From positions 124,001 through 188,000 of the forward strand of contig NZ_FOJP01000003.1 in assembly GCF_900111835.1 (NCBI RefSeq): a stretch of DNA of 64,000 nt, given 5' to 3'. Each line of letters begins with the position of its first letter. Position 1 is the first letter of the stretch. Made by a program: the position numbers and the translations under genes. Below are positions 29,341 through 38,224 of this stretch, piece by piece. The notes beneath the pieces were generated by a model that was not told the origin of the DNA, made no database searches, and worked only from the letters and a program-made list of their open reading frames with translations. The stretch comes from Metapseudomonas otitidis (GTDB lineage: Bacteria > Pseudomonadota > Gammaproteobacteria > Pseudomonadales > Pseudomonadaceae).

Positions 29341-29826
29341 TCATAGGCCTAGCTGCCGGCGAGTTCGCTCGTCGACCTGGCAGGCTGGGTCACACTGGAC
29401 GCTGCCGAGGCGCCCATTGCTGAACACCAGCTGGACCAGCTCACCTTTGAATCCGACTCGGTAGAAGAGCGACTGAGTGCCGTCATCGTGGAGCGCACCA
29501 ACGCTTTCGGGGCTCAACCAAACGGCATGCTGCCGAAGGTCGTCGAAACTCATGCCCAAGAATATGCCGCTGAAGGCCGCTCTCTTTCTGTACTCAGCGC
29601 TCTTGATGTCACGCCACTGAGCATCCGTGACTGTCGAGGGTCGAGACTCGGCCGGCGCAGCAACGAACGCCTCTACGGCCGCGCTGCGGGTCGATGCCCT
29701 CTCACTCAGCTCTTCAAGGCTTGTCGGCCCTCCAAGCAGAATCCAAGAGAAAGCCAGCACGATGCACACCAAAGCGCCATATGAAACGGCTGGTGGCAGG
29801 TAGTTTGCGGGTCTTTCGTTGGCCAT
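29341..29826 (-). CDS. Membrane protein of unknown function (probable moron)
   Basis: A 161-residue protein with one N-terminal membrane helix (about residues 13-32, AVSYGALVCIVLAFSWILLG) and a soluble C-terminal domain of about 125 residues that would face one side of the membrane. It has its own GGGAGG ribosome site and its own strong terminator, and separates the tail-tube gene from the tail chaperones, which are usually adjacent. This is the layout of a moron: a cargo gene expressed from the lysogen. An eight-C tract lies about 20 bases upstream of its start. No family recognised. Confidence 0.7.
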   Translation of the reverse strand: MANERPANYLPPAVSYGALVCIVLAFSWILLGGPTSLEELSERASTRSAAVEAFVAAPAESRPSTVTDAQWRDIKSAEYRKRAAFSGIFLGMSFDDLRQHAVWLSPESVGALHDDGTQSLFYRVGFKGELVQLVFSNGRLGSVQCDPACQVDERTRRQLGL

Positions 29827-29913
29827 GACTTCCCTCCCTAGAAAGGGGGGGGAATGTAGCAGAGCGACAGTGCCGAAACCCAGCGCTTGGCCGGGCCGGC
29901 ACTAGGGGCGCTC

Positions 29914-30690
29914 CTACGCCGCCAACTCCTTCTTGATTCGGAAGTACTTCGAGACGCCCGCACCCACCTTGGTGTCGTCGCGCAGCACCTTGGCCGTGGC
30001 CTCGAAGCCACCGAAGTCTTCGGTGTTGATCCAGTCCATGGTGGTGGCCAGGTTGAGGCGGCACCGGAAGAAGCGGGCCTCGACTCGCTTCTGGGTGCCG
30101 GCGGCGTTCTCGCCCTCGAAGAGAAACTCGAAGGTCTTCCCGCTGTTGGTTAGCGCCTCGATCACGTCAACGGCGGCCGAGCTGTAATCCACCGATACCT
30201 TGTACGGGGTGCCGCTGGGCGAGGCCTTGATAGCGGCCTCCAAGGCACCACCTGCAACCACCTCGATCCCGGAGCCGGTCATGTTCCAGTCGTCGAACTC
30301 ATTGAAGTCGACGTCACCGGCCTCGTTACTTACACCCGCGATGGTGAGGGGCATTTTGTCCAGGGCGATGGTTCCATCGACGGCGGCGACGTGCTTCTCG
30401 CCGGTGACGGTGGAGGCGGCCACGCTGGTGGCACTACCCCACACCAGGGCAGCCAGCACCCAGGTGTAGATCTCGCGGAAGTTGATGGACAGGCCCACGG
30501 AGGTGACGCGGTCCAGGCTGTCGTACTCGCCGCCCTGGGGGGTGGTGGTATCGGGCAAGGAAAGGCTGTTGGTCTCGGTGGTGTGCTGGATGGTGCTCAC
30601 CAAACCTACCTTCTGGAAGGGCAGACCGCTGCCCGCTTCGCGCATCTTCAGGTGGCCGCCAATGACCACTGTCTCTTTTCTGGTTGTCAT
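29914..30690 (-). CDS. Major tail tube protein
   Basis: Polymerises into the tail tube. The 258-residue protein shows LVSTIQHTTETNSLSLPDTT at the N-terminus and a beta-rich middle, and ends in a helical RDDTKVGAGVSKYFRIKKEL. Lambda-family major tail proteins have this length and position, after the tail-terminator gene and before the chaperones. Assignment rests mainly on context. Confidence 0.75.
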   Translation of the reverse strand: MTTRKETVVIGGHLKMREAGSGLPFQKVGLVSTIQHTTETNSLSLPDTTTPQGGEYDSLDRVTSVGLSINFREIYTWVLAALVWGSATSVAASTVTGEKHVAAVDGTIALDKMPLTIAGVSNEAGDVDFNEFDDWNMTGSGIEVVAGGALEAAIKASPSGTPYKVSVDYSSAAVDVIEALTNSGKTFEFLFEGENAAGTQKRVEARFFRCRLNLATTMDWINTEDFGGFEATAKVLRDDTKVGAGVSKYFRIKKELAA

Positions 30691-30693
30691 GGC

Positions 30694-30885
30694 TTATTCC
30701 TTGGTGATGGCCGGAGTGGCCTGATTGCTGAGGACCACTGCGCCGATCTTCCCGGACTGCTCCAGGAACAGCTTCTGGCGCTTCGTGACCTTGATCTTGT
30801 CGCCGGCCTTGTGGTCGACGCCGTTGTGGCGGTGTTCGCTGGCGAGCTCGACCTCGACCAGCTGCACGGTTTTCGCGTTGCTCAT
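30694..30885 (-). CDS. Small basic tail-region protein
   Basis: A 63-residue protein (MSNAKTVQLVEVELASEHRH) containing a short beta motif (GDKIKVTKRQKLFLEQSGKI). It overlaps the upstream gene by 4 bases and is followed after 3 bases by the tail tube gene. Small proteins of this kind occur here in many phages; function unknown. Confidence 0.65.
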   Translation of the reverse strand: MSNAKTVQLVEVELASEHRHNGVDHKAGDKIKVTKRQKLFLEQSGKIGAVVLSNQATPAITKE

Positions 30886-31352
30886 CGGCGGATTTTCTCT
30901 TGGATGATGGTGGTGACATGGACGGGAACGAGTACCCCGGCATGGCGCTGGCCCTCCCCAGGCGGGAAGGTCTCGGTAGCCCCGAGCGATAAAGCGGTGA
31001 CCCCTTTCGGGAAGCCCTCCGGGACCCCGGCGATGCGCGGCATGAGGGCCTGACAGATGTCCAGCTCCATGGCCTCGAGCGCGTCTTCGTAGTCGAGGAG
31101 GTCAGCCTTGACCAGGCCAATGACGAAGAAGCCGCAGTGCATCCTGATTGCGCCCGGGCCCGCCTCTGGCGGCCTGTTCTTCGCCCGCTGAATCAGGGCG
31201 AACTGGTCCGGCAGGTCCTTTTCGTTCAGCACCTCGTTCAGCCACCCGGTCAGGACCTGGTAGCCGATGTCGGTTCGGAAGCCCTCGGCTGTTGTGATGC
31301 CCTGGACGCGGGCCACGAGCGCCCGCCGCACCTCGGTCAGTACGTTGCTCAT
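30882..31352 (-). CDS. Putative tail terminator / tail completion protein
   Basis: A 156-residue protein (MSNVLTEVRRALVARVQGIT). It sits between a head-completion gene and the tail tube, the slot of lambda gpU-like tail terminators, and its size fits. The sequence has alternating helix and strand (MHCGFFVIGLVKADLLDYED). Assigned by position. Confidence 0.6.
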   Translation of the reverse strand: MSNVLTEVRRALVARVQGITTAEGFRTDIGYQVLTGWLNEVLNEKDLPDQFALIQRAKNRPPEAGPGAIRMHCGFFVIGLVKADLLDYEDALEAMELDICQALMPRIAGVPEGFPKGVTALSLGATETFPPGEGQRHAGVLVPVHVTTIIQEKIRR

Positions 31353-31666
31353 TCGACCTCCGTGCAGACTGCGGTGGCGATGTGGCCGTCGTCGTCCAGC
31401 AGGTCATCGACTTGGAACATCGCGCCATCCAGGCAGAACAGACCGCCCCGCTTGACGCGGGGCAGGCAGCACTTCTGCCAGGTGACGCCGACCGCGCCGG
31501 TGACGATGATGCCCTCGGGCCCCTGGTGAGACAGGTTGCGATCTACGATCAGTCGCAACCCACCTACGCGCAGGCCGTAGCGGGTGTCCTGGTACTCCCC
31601 GATGCCATCGCACAGGGAGCCCATGATCATGTCGTCCGCGCGGCCCATGGCGGCCGCGAACGTCAT
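31349..31666 (-). CDS. Putative head-tail joining / head completion protein
   Basis: A 105-residue protein (MTFAAAMGRADDMIMGSLCD) of the size of lambda gpFII-type connector subunits. Its start overlaps the capsid stop by 4 bases and its own stop overlaps the next start. Position after capsid supports a connector role. Confidence 0.62.
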   Translation of the reverse strand: MTFAAAMGRADDMIMGSLCDGIGEYQDTRYGLRVGGLRLIVDRNLSHQGPEGIIVTGAVGVTWQKCCLPRVKRGGLFCLDGAMFQVDDLLDDDGHIATAVCTEVE

Positions 31667-32652
31667 GGCTTGCGGGTCAGCTTGATGTTGGCGCGGGGCC
31701 GGGTGCAGATGTGCAGCGGGTTGGACTGCGCTTCGCCCTTCACGCCCTTGCCGAAGGCCATCGGTTCCAGCTTGGCGTAGTACGGCAGGCCGGGGGTGTT
31801 GACCGTCTCCATGTAGTTGGCCGGCGCGAAGATGGTCTTGAACAGGTCCGGGGCGTTGTCGGGCACCACGTAGGCATCGTCATCCCCCACGAACGGGGCG
31901 CCCGCCAGCTTGCCGCGATAGCGGATCCACAGCACGCCGCCAAACTCGAACGCCTCGCGGCGATCCCCGCGCAACTGGGCCGCTGCCTCGCTGGCCAGGT
32001 AGGTCTCGCGCACCGAGTCGGCGCCGATGAGGGCCTTCCAGAAGTTGCGCCCTGCCCAGCCGATCTGCCCGCTGTAGGGCGTGGTGCCCATGGCGTCCTC
32101 CTGCGCGTCGAGCACGTCGACCAACTGGGCGCTGACGTCGTCAGCGAAGTTGATTTCGACGCTGTGCTGCTCGATACCAAAGCGCTGGTAGAGGTCCAGC
32201 AGCGTCGAGCCGTCCTTGTTGAGGATGAGGCCCTTGATGGCCCCGACCCGCTGGAATTCGTGGGTCAGGTCCAGCTGCAGGCGGGTCTTCTCCAGGCGCT
32301 GGTTGACGAAGTCCTGGGCCACTTCCAGCTCGGTGCGCGAGCCGAAGGCGCGAATGCCCTGGATCTCATCCGCGTAGATGGTGAATTCCTGCGGTAGGTG
32401 CACGCAGTTGAAGGGGATCAGCTCGCGACCGGCCTTGAGCACCGCCTGGCCCGGGGCACCGCGCGGCACCGCATCGACCAGCTCCAGGGTGTCGCCGTCC
32501 TTCTCGATCTGCTGGGTGACGGTGCTGCTGGGGGTCTCGCTGAACAGGCCAGCGGCGGCGATCTGCCCCGGGACGACGTGGTCGGCGTTGATGGCCACGG
32601 CCAGGTTGGGGACCGAAAACGCCTCGTCTTCGAAAATGGAAATCTCAGCCAT
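31663..32652 (-). CDS. Major capsid protein (lambda gpE family)
   Basis: Main shell protein of the icosahedral head. The 329-residue chain shows VDAVPRGAPGQAVLKAGREL, IYADEIQGIRAFGS and the C-terminal LHICTRPRANIKLTRKP, features of the lambda gpE family. Start chosen at ATG 32652, which has AAGGAG six bases upstream; another ATG lies one codon before. It follows the decoration protein and a hairpin. Confidence 0.88.
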   Translation of the reverse strand: MAEISIFEDEAFSVPNLAVAINADHVVPGQIAAAGLFSETPSSTVTQQIEKDGDTLELVDAVPRGAPGQAVLKAGRELIPFNCVHLPQEFTIYADEIQGIRAFGSRTELEVAQDFVNQRLEKTRLQLDLTHEFQRVGAIKGLILNKDGSTLLDLYQRFGIEQHSVEINFADDVSAQLVDVLDAQEDAMGTTPYSGQIGWAGRNFWKALIGADSVRETYLASEAAAQLRGDRREAFEFGGVLWIRYRGKLAGAPFVGDDDAYVVPDNAPDLFKTIFAPANYMETVNTPGLPYYAKLEPMAFGKGVKGEAQSNPLHICTRPRANIKLTRKP

Positions 32653-32672
32653 CATGGGCTCCTTGAAATGAC

Positions 32673-32694
32673 GAGCCCCGCATCAGCGGGGCTC
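32673..32694. other. Hairpin between decoration and capsid genes
   Basis: GAGCCCCGC and GCGGGGCTC form a 9-bp stem around ATCA. No T tract follows. It lies 20 bases upstream of the capsid start and may stabilise the capsid mRNA after processing. Confidence 0.6.
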
Positions 32695-32718
32695 AGGGTG
32701 TCAGGTTGGGGTGAGGGG

Positions 32719-33354
32719 TCAGGGTCGGATGACGATGCCCAGGCCAGCGAAGTCGGTGCGTGCGGGGGCGTCCAGGCCGATCAGGGCGCGCTCGACCACC
32801 TCGGCGTCACGGACGATGGCCACGGCCTTCACGTCGGTGTCGGTGGCATCCACCGGGGCGAACAGGATGCCGCCTGCGGTGCGCCGGCCGTCGTCTGTGC
32901 CGGTGTCGCTGTAGGGGCCCCACTCGCCCTGCCCGGCCTTCACGGTGAAGGTGAAGCCGTCGCCCTTGGCGAAGTCGGTGGCACCGTCGCCCAGGGTGAA
33001 GCTGAGCCCGCCGACGCTGAAGGCGGTTCCCACCTTGCCCTTGCCCAGCACATCGCCACCCGGGGTGCGTACTTCGAACTCGCCGCCGTTGGCGACTGCC
33101 TTGGTGATGCTGAGGGTGTAGACCCCGGTCAGGGCCTCGCTGGTGACAGCGGCACCGGAGACAACGCCGTTGCCGGTGTTGCCGGCATTGGCGGCGCTGC
33201 TGATGGTGTTGCCGCTGGTGATGCGGCCGATCACGGTGCCGGCATCGAGGATGCCGGAGCCGGCGGTGATGATGATCATCTCGCGGCTGCGGGTTCCGTT
33301 GGCCTCCGAGAGGAGGAATGCGCCCGCGTGGGGGCGCTCTTTGCGGATGTTCAT
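32719..33354 (-). CDS. Head decoration protein (gpD-like)
   Basis: Binds and stabilises the expanded capsid. The 211-residue protein has the gpD-like start SREMIIITAGSGILDAGTVIG and an inserted beta-rich segment (GEFEVRTPGGDVLGKGKVGT), making it longer than lambda gpD. It lies between the protease and the capsid gene, as in lambda. Confidence 0.83.
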   Translation of the reverse strand: MNIRKERPHAGAFLLSEANGTRSREMIIITAGSGILDAGTVIGRITSGNTISSAANAGNTGNGVVSGAAVTSEALTGVYTLSITKAVANGGEFEVRTPGGDVLGKGKVGTAFSVGGLSFTLGDGATDFAKGDGFTFTVKAGQGEWGPYSDTGTDDGRRTAGGILFAPVDATDTDVKAVAIVRDAEVVERALIGLDAPARTDFAGLGIVIRP

Positions 33355-34571
33355 TTACGGGCTCCTTTGGCCGGCTGGCGGCGGTTCTGGTAGATGGCAA
33401 TCGGGTCGAGCGCCGGGCGCTCGGGTTTGTCCTGCAGGGTCTCCAGCGGCGGCTGATTGCTCAGCTCGACCGTGTTGCTACGGGCGGCGACCTTGTCGTA
33501 CAGCAGCGCCTTGGCGGCGGTCTCGTCGGCGCCGCTGGCCAGCAGGCCACCCAGCTCGCCGGGCAGCTTGGCCATGTCACAGAGCGCCTTGAGCGCCTTG
33601 CCTCGGTCGATCACTGCGCGGATCTCCGCTTCGCCCTTCAGGCCCCAAGCCTTGAGCAGCTGCGCGGAATGGTCCTGCAGGCCGGCCTCCTTGCAGGCGG
33701 CCAGCAGTTGGCTGGTGAGTGCCACCACCTCCTCGGCGTTGGGCGCCGGCTCGTTCTCCGGCGCCGGCTCGTTCTCCGGCGCCGGGTCTGCGGGCGGATC
33801 GGCCGGGGGATCGGCGGGCGGGTCCGAGGCCAGCAGGGCGCGGGCCGATTCGGGCAGGTTGCGGAACCGGTTGAGGATCTTGCCGCGCTCGCTGTTGCTC
33901 ACCAGCGGCTGGGAGTCCTGCAGCACTTCGTCCACGAAGCCGGCGGCCTTGGCCTCCTCGGCGGTCATGTAAGTTTCTTCAGTGATGAGGCGGCGCAGCT
34001 CGGTCTCGTCGAGGGTGAGCGGGCGGTGCTGGTAGCTGGCGACGATGGCGTCGGTGGCCTTGTCCATCATGTCGGCCATGCGCCGCAGGTCGTCGCTGTC
34101 GCCGGCCATCCAGGTCCAGGGGTTGTGGATCATCCACAGGGCGTTATCGGCCATCTCGACGCGGTGGGCGCCACTGGCGGCCACGCTGCCGGCGCTGAAG
34201 CAGGCCCCGACCACGCGCGCGGTGCAGCGCTCGCCCAGGCTGGCCAGCAGGTTGTGCATGGCGATGCCGTCGAAGCAATCGCCGCCGATGGTGTCGAAGT
34301 ACACCACCACCGGCGACACGCCGTCGTCGGCGGCCTTGAGCGAGGCGACGAAGTCCCCGGAGCTGAGGCCCCAGGTGCCGATCTCGCCGAAGACATAGGC
34401 CTCGATGACACGCTGGGTTCCCTCGCCCTGGGCCTTGATGCTGTACCAGTGCTGGTCCTGCACCTGGGCCTGGCCGGCTCGGTTCAGTACCCGGGGTCGG
34501 GCCAGGGTGCCCAGCCCCAGGCTGGCCAGCAGCAGGGCCACGGCCAGCCGGTAGCTCAGTTTGGTGTTCAT
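33351..34571 (-). CDS. Prohead protease, ClpP-type, with scaffold-like tail
   Basis: The N-terminal 230 residues are a ClpP-type serine protease: GACFSAGSVAAS holds the nucleophile Ser and WMIHNPW the His. A Pro/Glu-rich linker with internal repeats follows, then a helical C-terminal domain that probably acts as scaffold, as in lambda gpC/Nu3. The start overlaps the portal stop by 4 bases. The start MNTKLSYRLAVALLLASLGL looks like a signal sequence but is more likely part of the fold. Confidence 0.87.
   Translation of the reverse strand: MNTKLSYRLAVALLLASLGLGTLARPRVLNRAGQAQVQDQHWYSIKAQGEGTQRVIEAYVFGEIGTWGLSSGDFVASLKAADDGVSPVVVYFDTIGGDCFDGIAMHNLLASLGERCTARVVGACFSAGSVAASGAHRVEMADNALWMIHNPWTWMAGDSDDLRRMADMMDKATDAIVASYQHRPLTLDETELRRLITEETYMTAEEAKAAGFVDEVLQDSQPLVSNSERGKILNRFRNLPESARALLASDPPADPPADPPADPAPENEPAPENEPAPNAEEVVALTSQLLAACKEAGLQDHSAQLLKAWGLKGEAEIRAVIDRGKALKALCDMAKLPGELGGLLASGADETAAKALLYDKVAARSNTVELSNQPPLETLQDKPERPALDPIAIYQNRRQPAKGARK
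33742..33826 (-). repeat. Short tandem repeats in the protease-scaffold linker
   Basis: Two 18-bp units (GGCGCCGGCTCGTTCTCC at 33742 and 33760) encode PAPENE repeats, and 12-bp units encode PADP repeats. They form a flexible linker between protease and scaffold domains. Confidence 0.75.
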
Positions 34572-36019
34572 GTCGTTACCTCTTTGCGGTTCGCCGCCGG
34601 GGCGACGGGGTCGGATGTGTATTGCAGGCCGAGCCGGGCGGCGCGCTGCTGGTCCTGGGCGTTCTCGTCGTCCACCTGCTCGGCGTCCATGCCGGTGCGC
34701 AGCACGTGCTCGGTGCGGCTGGCGAGGCCGCCCTTGATCTCCAGGATCTTGCCCTGGGGGTCCTGGACGGGGTGGATGTAGGCCCAGCCCTGGGGCACCC
34801 AGCGGGTGCGCTGGTACTCGCGGCGGCGCCGGGTGTAGTCCGGCAGGTCGATGGCGCCGCTCAGCACGGCGGTGTCGAGCCAGGCCTGGCGCACCGGGCG
34901 GCAGAGCTGGAAGACGTAGACCGCGTGCTGCAGCTGCTCGATGCGGCGGCGGAACTCGTTGATCAGCACCCGCAGGACGCGGTCGCTGATGTCGCCCATG
35001 TCGCCGGTCAGCAGTTCGTAGGGCAGGTCGACGCCGACAGCAGCGGCCTGCAGCTGCTGCCGCATGAACTCGACATAGGAATTGCCAGCGTCCGGGGGAT
35101 CGGAAAAGATGACTTCCTCCCCCTCCTCCAGCTCCTGCATGGTCCCGGGCTCCAGGGCCACCATGGAGGCGCCGTCACGGTCCGCCACGGGAGGCTGCCC
35201 TGAGAGCGGATCGAGGTTGAGCCGGGTCTCGTTGACCGGCCGCTTGATGAAGCCCGCGAACAGGTTGGCCACCTCCTGCCGGAACAGCACCGCATCGTCG
35301 TAGTTGTCCAGGGACTTGAGCCGCAGCAGCACCGGCGCGAGCCGGGGGATGCCACGCAGTTGGCCGGCCTCCAGCGGCTCGAAGATGTGCAGCACCTCGC
35401 TGGCCGGCACCCGGTAGAGTTCGTTGTATCCCTGGCTGGCGGCGGTGTCGCCGGGGTGGTAGCGGTACATGAGGTACGCCACCCGCTGCCCTCGGCGGTC
35501 GAACTCGATGCCCGCGCGCACCAGGTTCCCGCTCTTGGTGCGGAAGTTCTTGTTCGCGGGAACGAACTCGGAGGGCAGCAGTTGCAGCTGCAGCGGTACC
35601 GCGTAGCCGTCGTCCGCGCGGCGGTTGCGCAGCCGCACGAAGCACTCGCCGCTCTCCTCGACCATCCGCGCGACGAGCGCCTGCTGGCCGTAGAAGTCGG
35701 TGAGGTTGTCGGCGTCGGACTCGTCGGTCCAGTCGTCCCACAGTTCCTGCAGCGCGGCGCGGATGGCCGGGTCCTTGATCTTGGCGCGCGGCACGATGCC
35801 GGTACCGATCAGGCTACTGACCCGCTTGGAGATGGCGCTGAAAGCGTAGGGGTCGTTCTTGACCGCCGCGCGGCTGCGCTTGCGCAGGGTCGGCAAGGCG
35901 GCGGTGGCGAGGGCGTTGAGTGAGGCGTCCGGCGCGTCCCAGCTGGCTGCGCGCCGGCCGGTGCCGGCAGACTCGTAGCTGGCCCGCACGCGCTTGGCGG
36001 CCTGGCGCGGGCGACTCAT
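34568..36019 (-). CDS. Portal protein (lambda gpB family)
   Basis: Forms the dodecameric ring through which DNA enters the head. From ATG 36019 (AAGGGGG upstream) the protein has 483 residues. Conserved parts of lambda-type portals are visible: KNDPYAFSAISKRVSSLIGT, DFYGQQALVARMVEESGECF, and the C-terminal QRTRWVPQGWAYIHPVQDPQ. The start overlaps the gpW stop by 4 bases. Confidence 0.92.
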   Translation of the reverse strand: MSRPRQAAKRVRASYESAGTGRRAASWDAPDASLNALATAALPTLRKRSRAAVKNDPYAFSAISKRVSSLIGTGIVPRAKIKDPAIRAALQELWDDWTDESDADNLTDFYGQQALVARMVEESGECFVRLRNRRADDGYAVPLQLQLLPSEFVPANKNFRTKSGNLVRAGIEFDRRGQRVAYLMYRYHPGDTAASQGYNELYRVPASEVLHIFEPLEAGQLRGIPRLAPVLLRLKSLDNYDDAVLFRQEVANLFAGFIKRPVNETRLNLDPLSGQPPVADRDGASMVALEPGTMQELEEGEEVIFSDPPDAGNSYVEFMRQQLQAAAVGVDLPYELLTGDMGDISDRVLRVLINEFRRRIEQLQHAVYVFQLCRPVRQAWLDTAVLSGAIDLPDYTRRRREYQRTRWVPQGWAYIHPVQDPQGKILEIKGGLASRTEHVLRTGMDAEQVDDENAQDQQRAARLGLQYTSDPVAPAANRKEVTT

Positions 36020-36243
36020 AGGACCCCCTTGCCGCCATGGCTCAGACGGATCTGTTTCGGGCTGCGCCGGGCAGCGTTCCTCTCCAGGCCGACCTGTTCG
36101 ACGCATTGCAATTCCAGTTGCCTCAGTGCGCCCAGGTCAGCCCTTTCCAGGGTCCGGTCCCCTTTGCGGACGCTCTGCCCGTATTTGAGGATGTCGGAGA
36201 TCGACTCCCGCACTTCTGCAAGCCGTTGTTCGGCTGGAGACAT
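36016..36243 (-). CDS. Head-tail joining protein gpW
   Basis: Small protein that prepares the portal vertex for tail attachment. The 75-residue product (MSPAEQRLAEVRESISDILKYGQ...) matches lambda gpW in length, in its helix-strand-helix layout and in the ending RRSPKQIRLSHGG. Start at ATG 36243, with GGAGG five bases upstream overlapping the terminase stop. Confidence 0.8.
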   Translation of the reverse strand: MSPAEQRLAEVRESISDILKYGQSVRKGDRTLERADLGALRQLELQCVEQVGLERNAARRSPKQIRLSHGGKGVL

Positions 36244-36245
36244 GG

Positions 36246-38222
36246 TCACCTCCGTTTCAGGTAGCTGCTCCGGGTGAAGCGGCGCCCCAGTGGGTTGGGT
36301 TGTTTCGGTGCAGCCGCTGCGGGCGCGGCGCTTTCGCGCTGCGGTTCCGGGGCGGCCGGGTTGCTGAGCTGAGGCACCGGGTCTGCGAACAGGCTGGCCT
36401 GGGACACCGCCTGGCGGAGCCGGGCCCAGTCGTTGACGCTGTAGCGGTTCATGCCCAGGTAATGGGCCATGGCCAGGTTGTAGGTGAGCAGGTCGAGCCC
36501 TTCGTTGCGGGCCGACTTGGGCTTCACATACTCAGTGCGCTTGTGGCCCTTCACGTAGCGGGTGATCTTCCGTTCGGCCACGATCTGGTCGTAAAAGTCG
36601 TCCGCCAGGTCCTTGGAGAAGTGCAGCGCGCCGGGCCCTTCGGCCAGTGGATAGCGGTTGTAGATCCAGTCCTTGGCGGTGTCGGTGCCGATCATCCACA
36701 GCTCGACGCCACCCTTTTCCGTTTTGCCCTGCCAGGTGTAGTCCACCTTCGAAGGCCGCTGCGCGATCACGGGCCGGCCGGGCTTGCTGTGGCCACGGAT
36801 GGCCAGGACGTTGCGCCAGCGCCGCAGGCGGGCGAACTGGTAGACCTCGTCCGTGTGGTGGCCGCCGGAGTCGATGGCGGTGGCGACGATGGCCAGCTCG
36901 ACGCCCGAGGCGTGCCGATAGCGGCGCTTCAGCTGCTCGTCGAGCAGGTCCCAGGTGCGCAGGTCGGAGGGGTTGCCCATCAGCACCTGGTGATCCACCA
37001 CCCAGCGTTCCATGCCTTCGCCCCAGCCGATCACCAGCAACTCCAGGCGGTCGCCCTGGGTGTCCACGGCGGCAGTGAGGATGACGGCACCATTGGGCAC
37101 CTGGCCCAGGGGATAGTCTTCGGCCCGCGCCTTCAGTTCGCTGGCGTTGGTCATTTCCTGGGAGGCATCCCAGACCCGTGCCAGGCGGGTGTTGTAGAAC
37201 ACCTGCATGGGCTCCAGGTCGCCACGCTCCTCGGCGCGCTTGGCCTTGACGTACTGCTTGGCCAGGCCGGCCCAGCTGACCCAGCCGAGGGGCGCATACA
37301 GGGCGTTGAGGTAGAAGCCGACCGTCTCGCCATCCCCCGTGCCGTGGGCGCGCCATTCGCCGTTGGCGAGCATCCAGGCTTTGCTCGACTCCTCGATCTG
37401 CGCGTGGCATTCCTCGTTGGCGCAGAGGTAGTCGACTCGGGCGAAGTCGTCGCTGTACTTCAGGTTCTCCCACTCCAGCACCTGCATGTGCCGGCAGTGC
37501 GGACAGGGCACGTAGTAGTGCCGCTGGTCGCTCTGCTCGAACAGGTCGGCAATCTTCGACACGCCCTTGATGGTGGGCGAGCTGGAGTAATAGAACTTGG
37601 CCCGGCGGCCGAAGGTGGAGCCGCGCGCCTCGGCCAGTTCGATTGGGTCGCCCTCGCCGTTGATGTCGATCTCCCAGCGGTCGATCTCGTCGCCGTAGAT
37701 GTAGCGCGCCGCCAGCTCCGCGAGGTTGGAGGCGGAGCCGGCCGTGGTGCAGTAAAGCGTGCCGCCTTCGAATTCCTTGGTGTCGATGGTGTTGCGGGCG
37801 TCCCGGGAGCGAGCCTTGGCGACCCGTGCCCGCAGTTGGGGAACGGCGTCGATGTTCTTGCCGATCCGCGAGGAAACCCGCTTGGCCAGGCCGAGGCTGG
37901 GCAACAGCGCGAGGATGTTGGCCGGCGCCCGGTGGATGCAGGCGCCGATCCAGTTCAGGCCGATCTGGGTCTTCATCAGCTGCGAGGCCACCATGGTGAC
38001 GACGCGCTTGGCGGGGTGCGCCGGGGACAGGCACTGCATCGGTTCCCGGGCGTAGGGCGTGCGCTCGGTGTGGTACTTGCCGGGCTCTGCCGCGCCGGCC
38101 TCGCGGGGGATGCGCTGGAACTCGTCGGCCCACTGATCGACCCACAGGTCTGGGTCGGGAGTCAGGCCCCTGACGTATGCCGCCCGGTACGCGGCGGCAC
38201 CGTCGGCATAGTGGTGGTGCAT
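36246..38222 (-). CDS. Terminase large subunit (GpA family)
   Basis: ATP-driven DNA packaging motor and nuclease. The 658-residue protein has the GpA-family layout: N-terminal ATPase with a deviant Walker A (MVASQLMKTQIGLNWIG), Walker B-type YIYGDEIDRWE, a CPHC zinc-type pair, and the C-terminal nuclease domain with Asp in VDTQGDRLELLVIGWG. Its start is two bases after the small subunit. Confidence 0.94.
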   Translation of the reverse strand: MHHHYADGAAAYRAAYVRGLTPDPDLWVDQWADEFQRIPREAGAAEPGKYHTERTPYAREPMQCLSPAHPAKRVVTMVASQLMKTQIGLNWIGACIHRAPANILALLPSLGLAKRVSSRIGKNIDAVPQLRARVAKARSRDARNTIDTKEFEGGTLYCTTAGSASNLAELAARYIYGDEIDRWEIDINGEGDPIELAEARGSTFGRRAKFYYSSSPTIKGVSKIADLFEQSDQRHYYVPCPHCRHMQVLEWENLKYSDDFARVDYLCANEECHAQIEESSKAWMLANGEWRAHGTGDGETVGFYLNALYAPLGWVSWAGLAKQYVKAKRAEERGDLEPMQVFYNTRLARVWDASQEMTNASELKARAEDYPLGQVPNGAVILTAAVDTQGDRLELLVIGWGEGMERWVVDHQVLMGNPSDLRTWDLLDEQLKRRYRHASGVELAIVATAIDSGGHHTDEVYQFARLRRWRNVLAIRGHSKPGRPVIAQRPSKVDYTWQGKTEKGGVELWMIGTDTAKDWIYNRYPLAEGPGALHFSKDLADDFYDQIVAERKITRYVKGHKRTEYVKPKSARNEGLDLLTYNLAMAHYLGMNRYSVNDWARLRQAVSQASLFADPVPQLSNPAAPEPQRESAAPAAAAPKQPNPLGRRFTRSSYLKRR

Positions 38223-38224
38223 GG

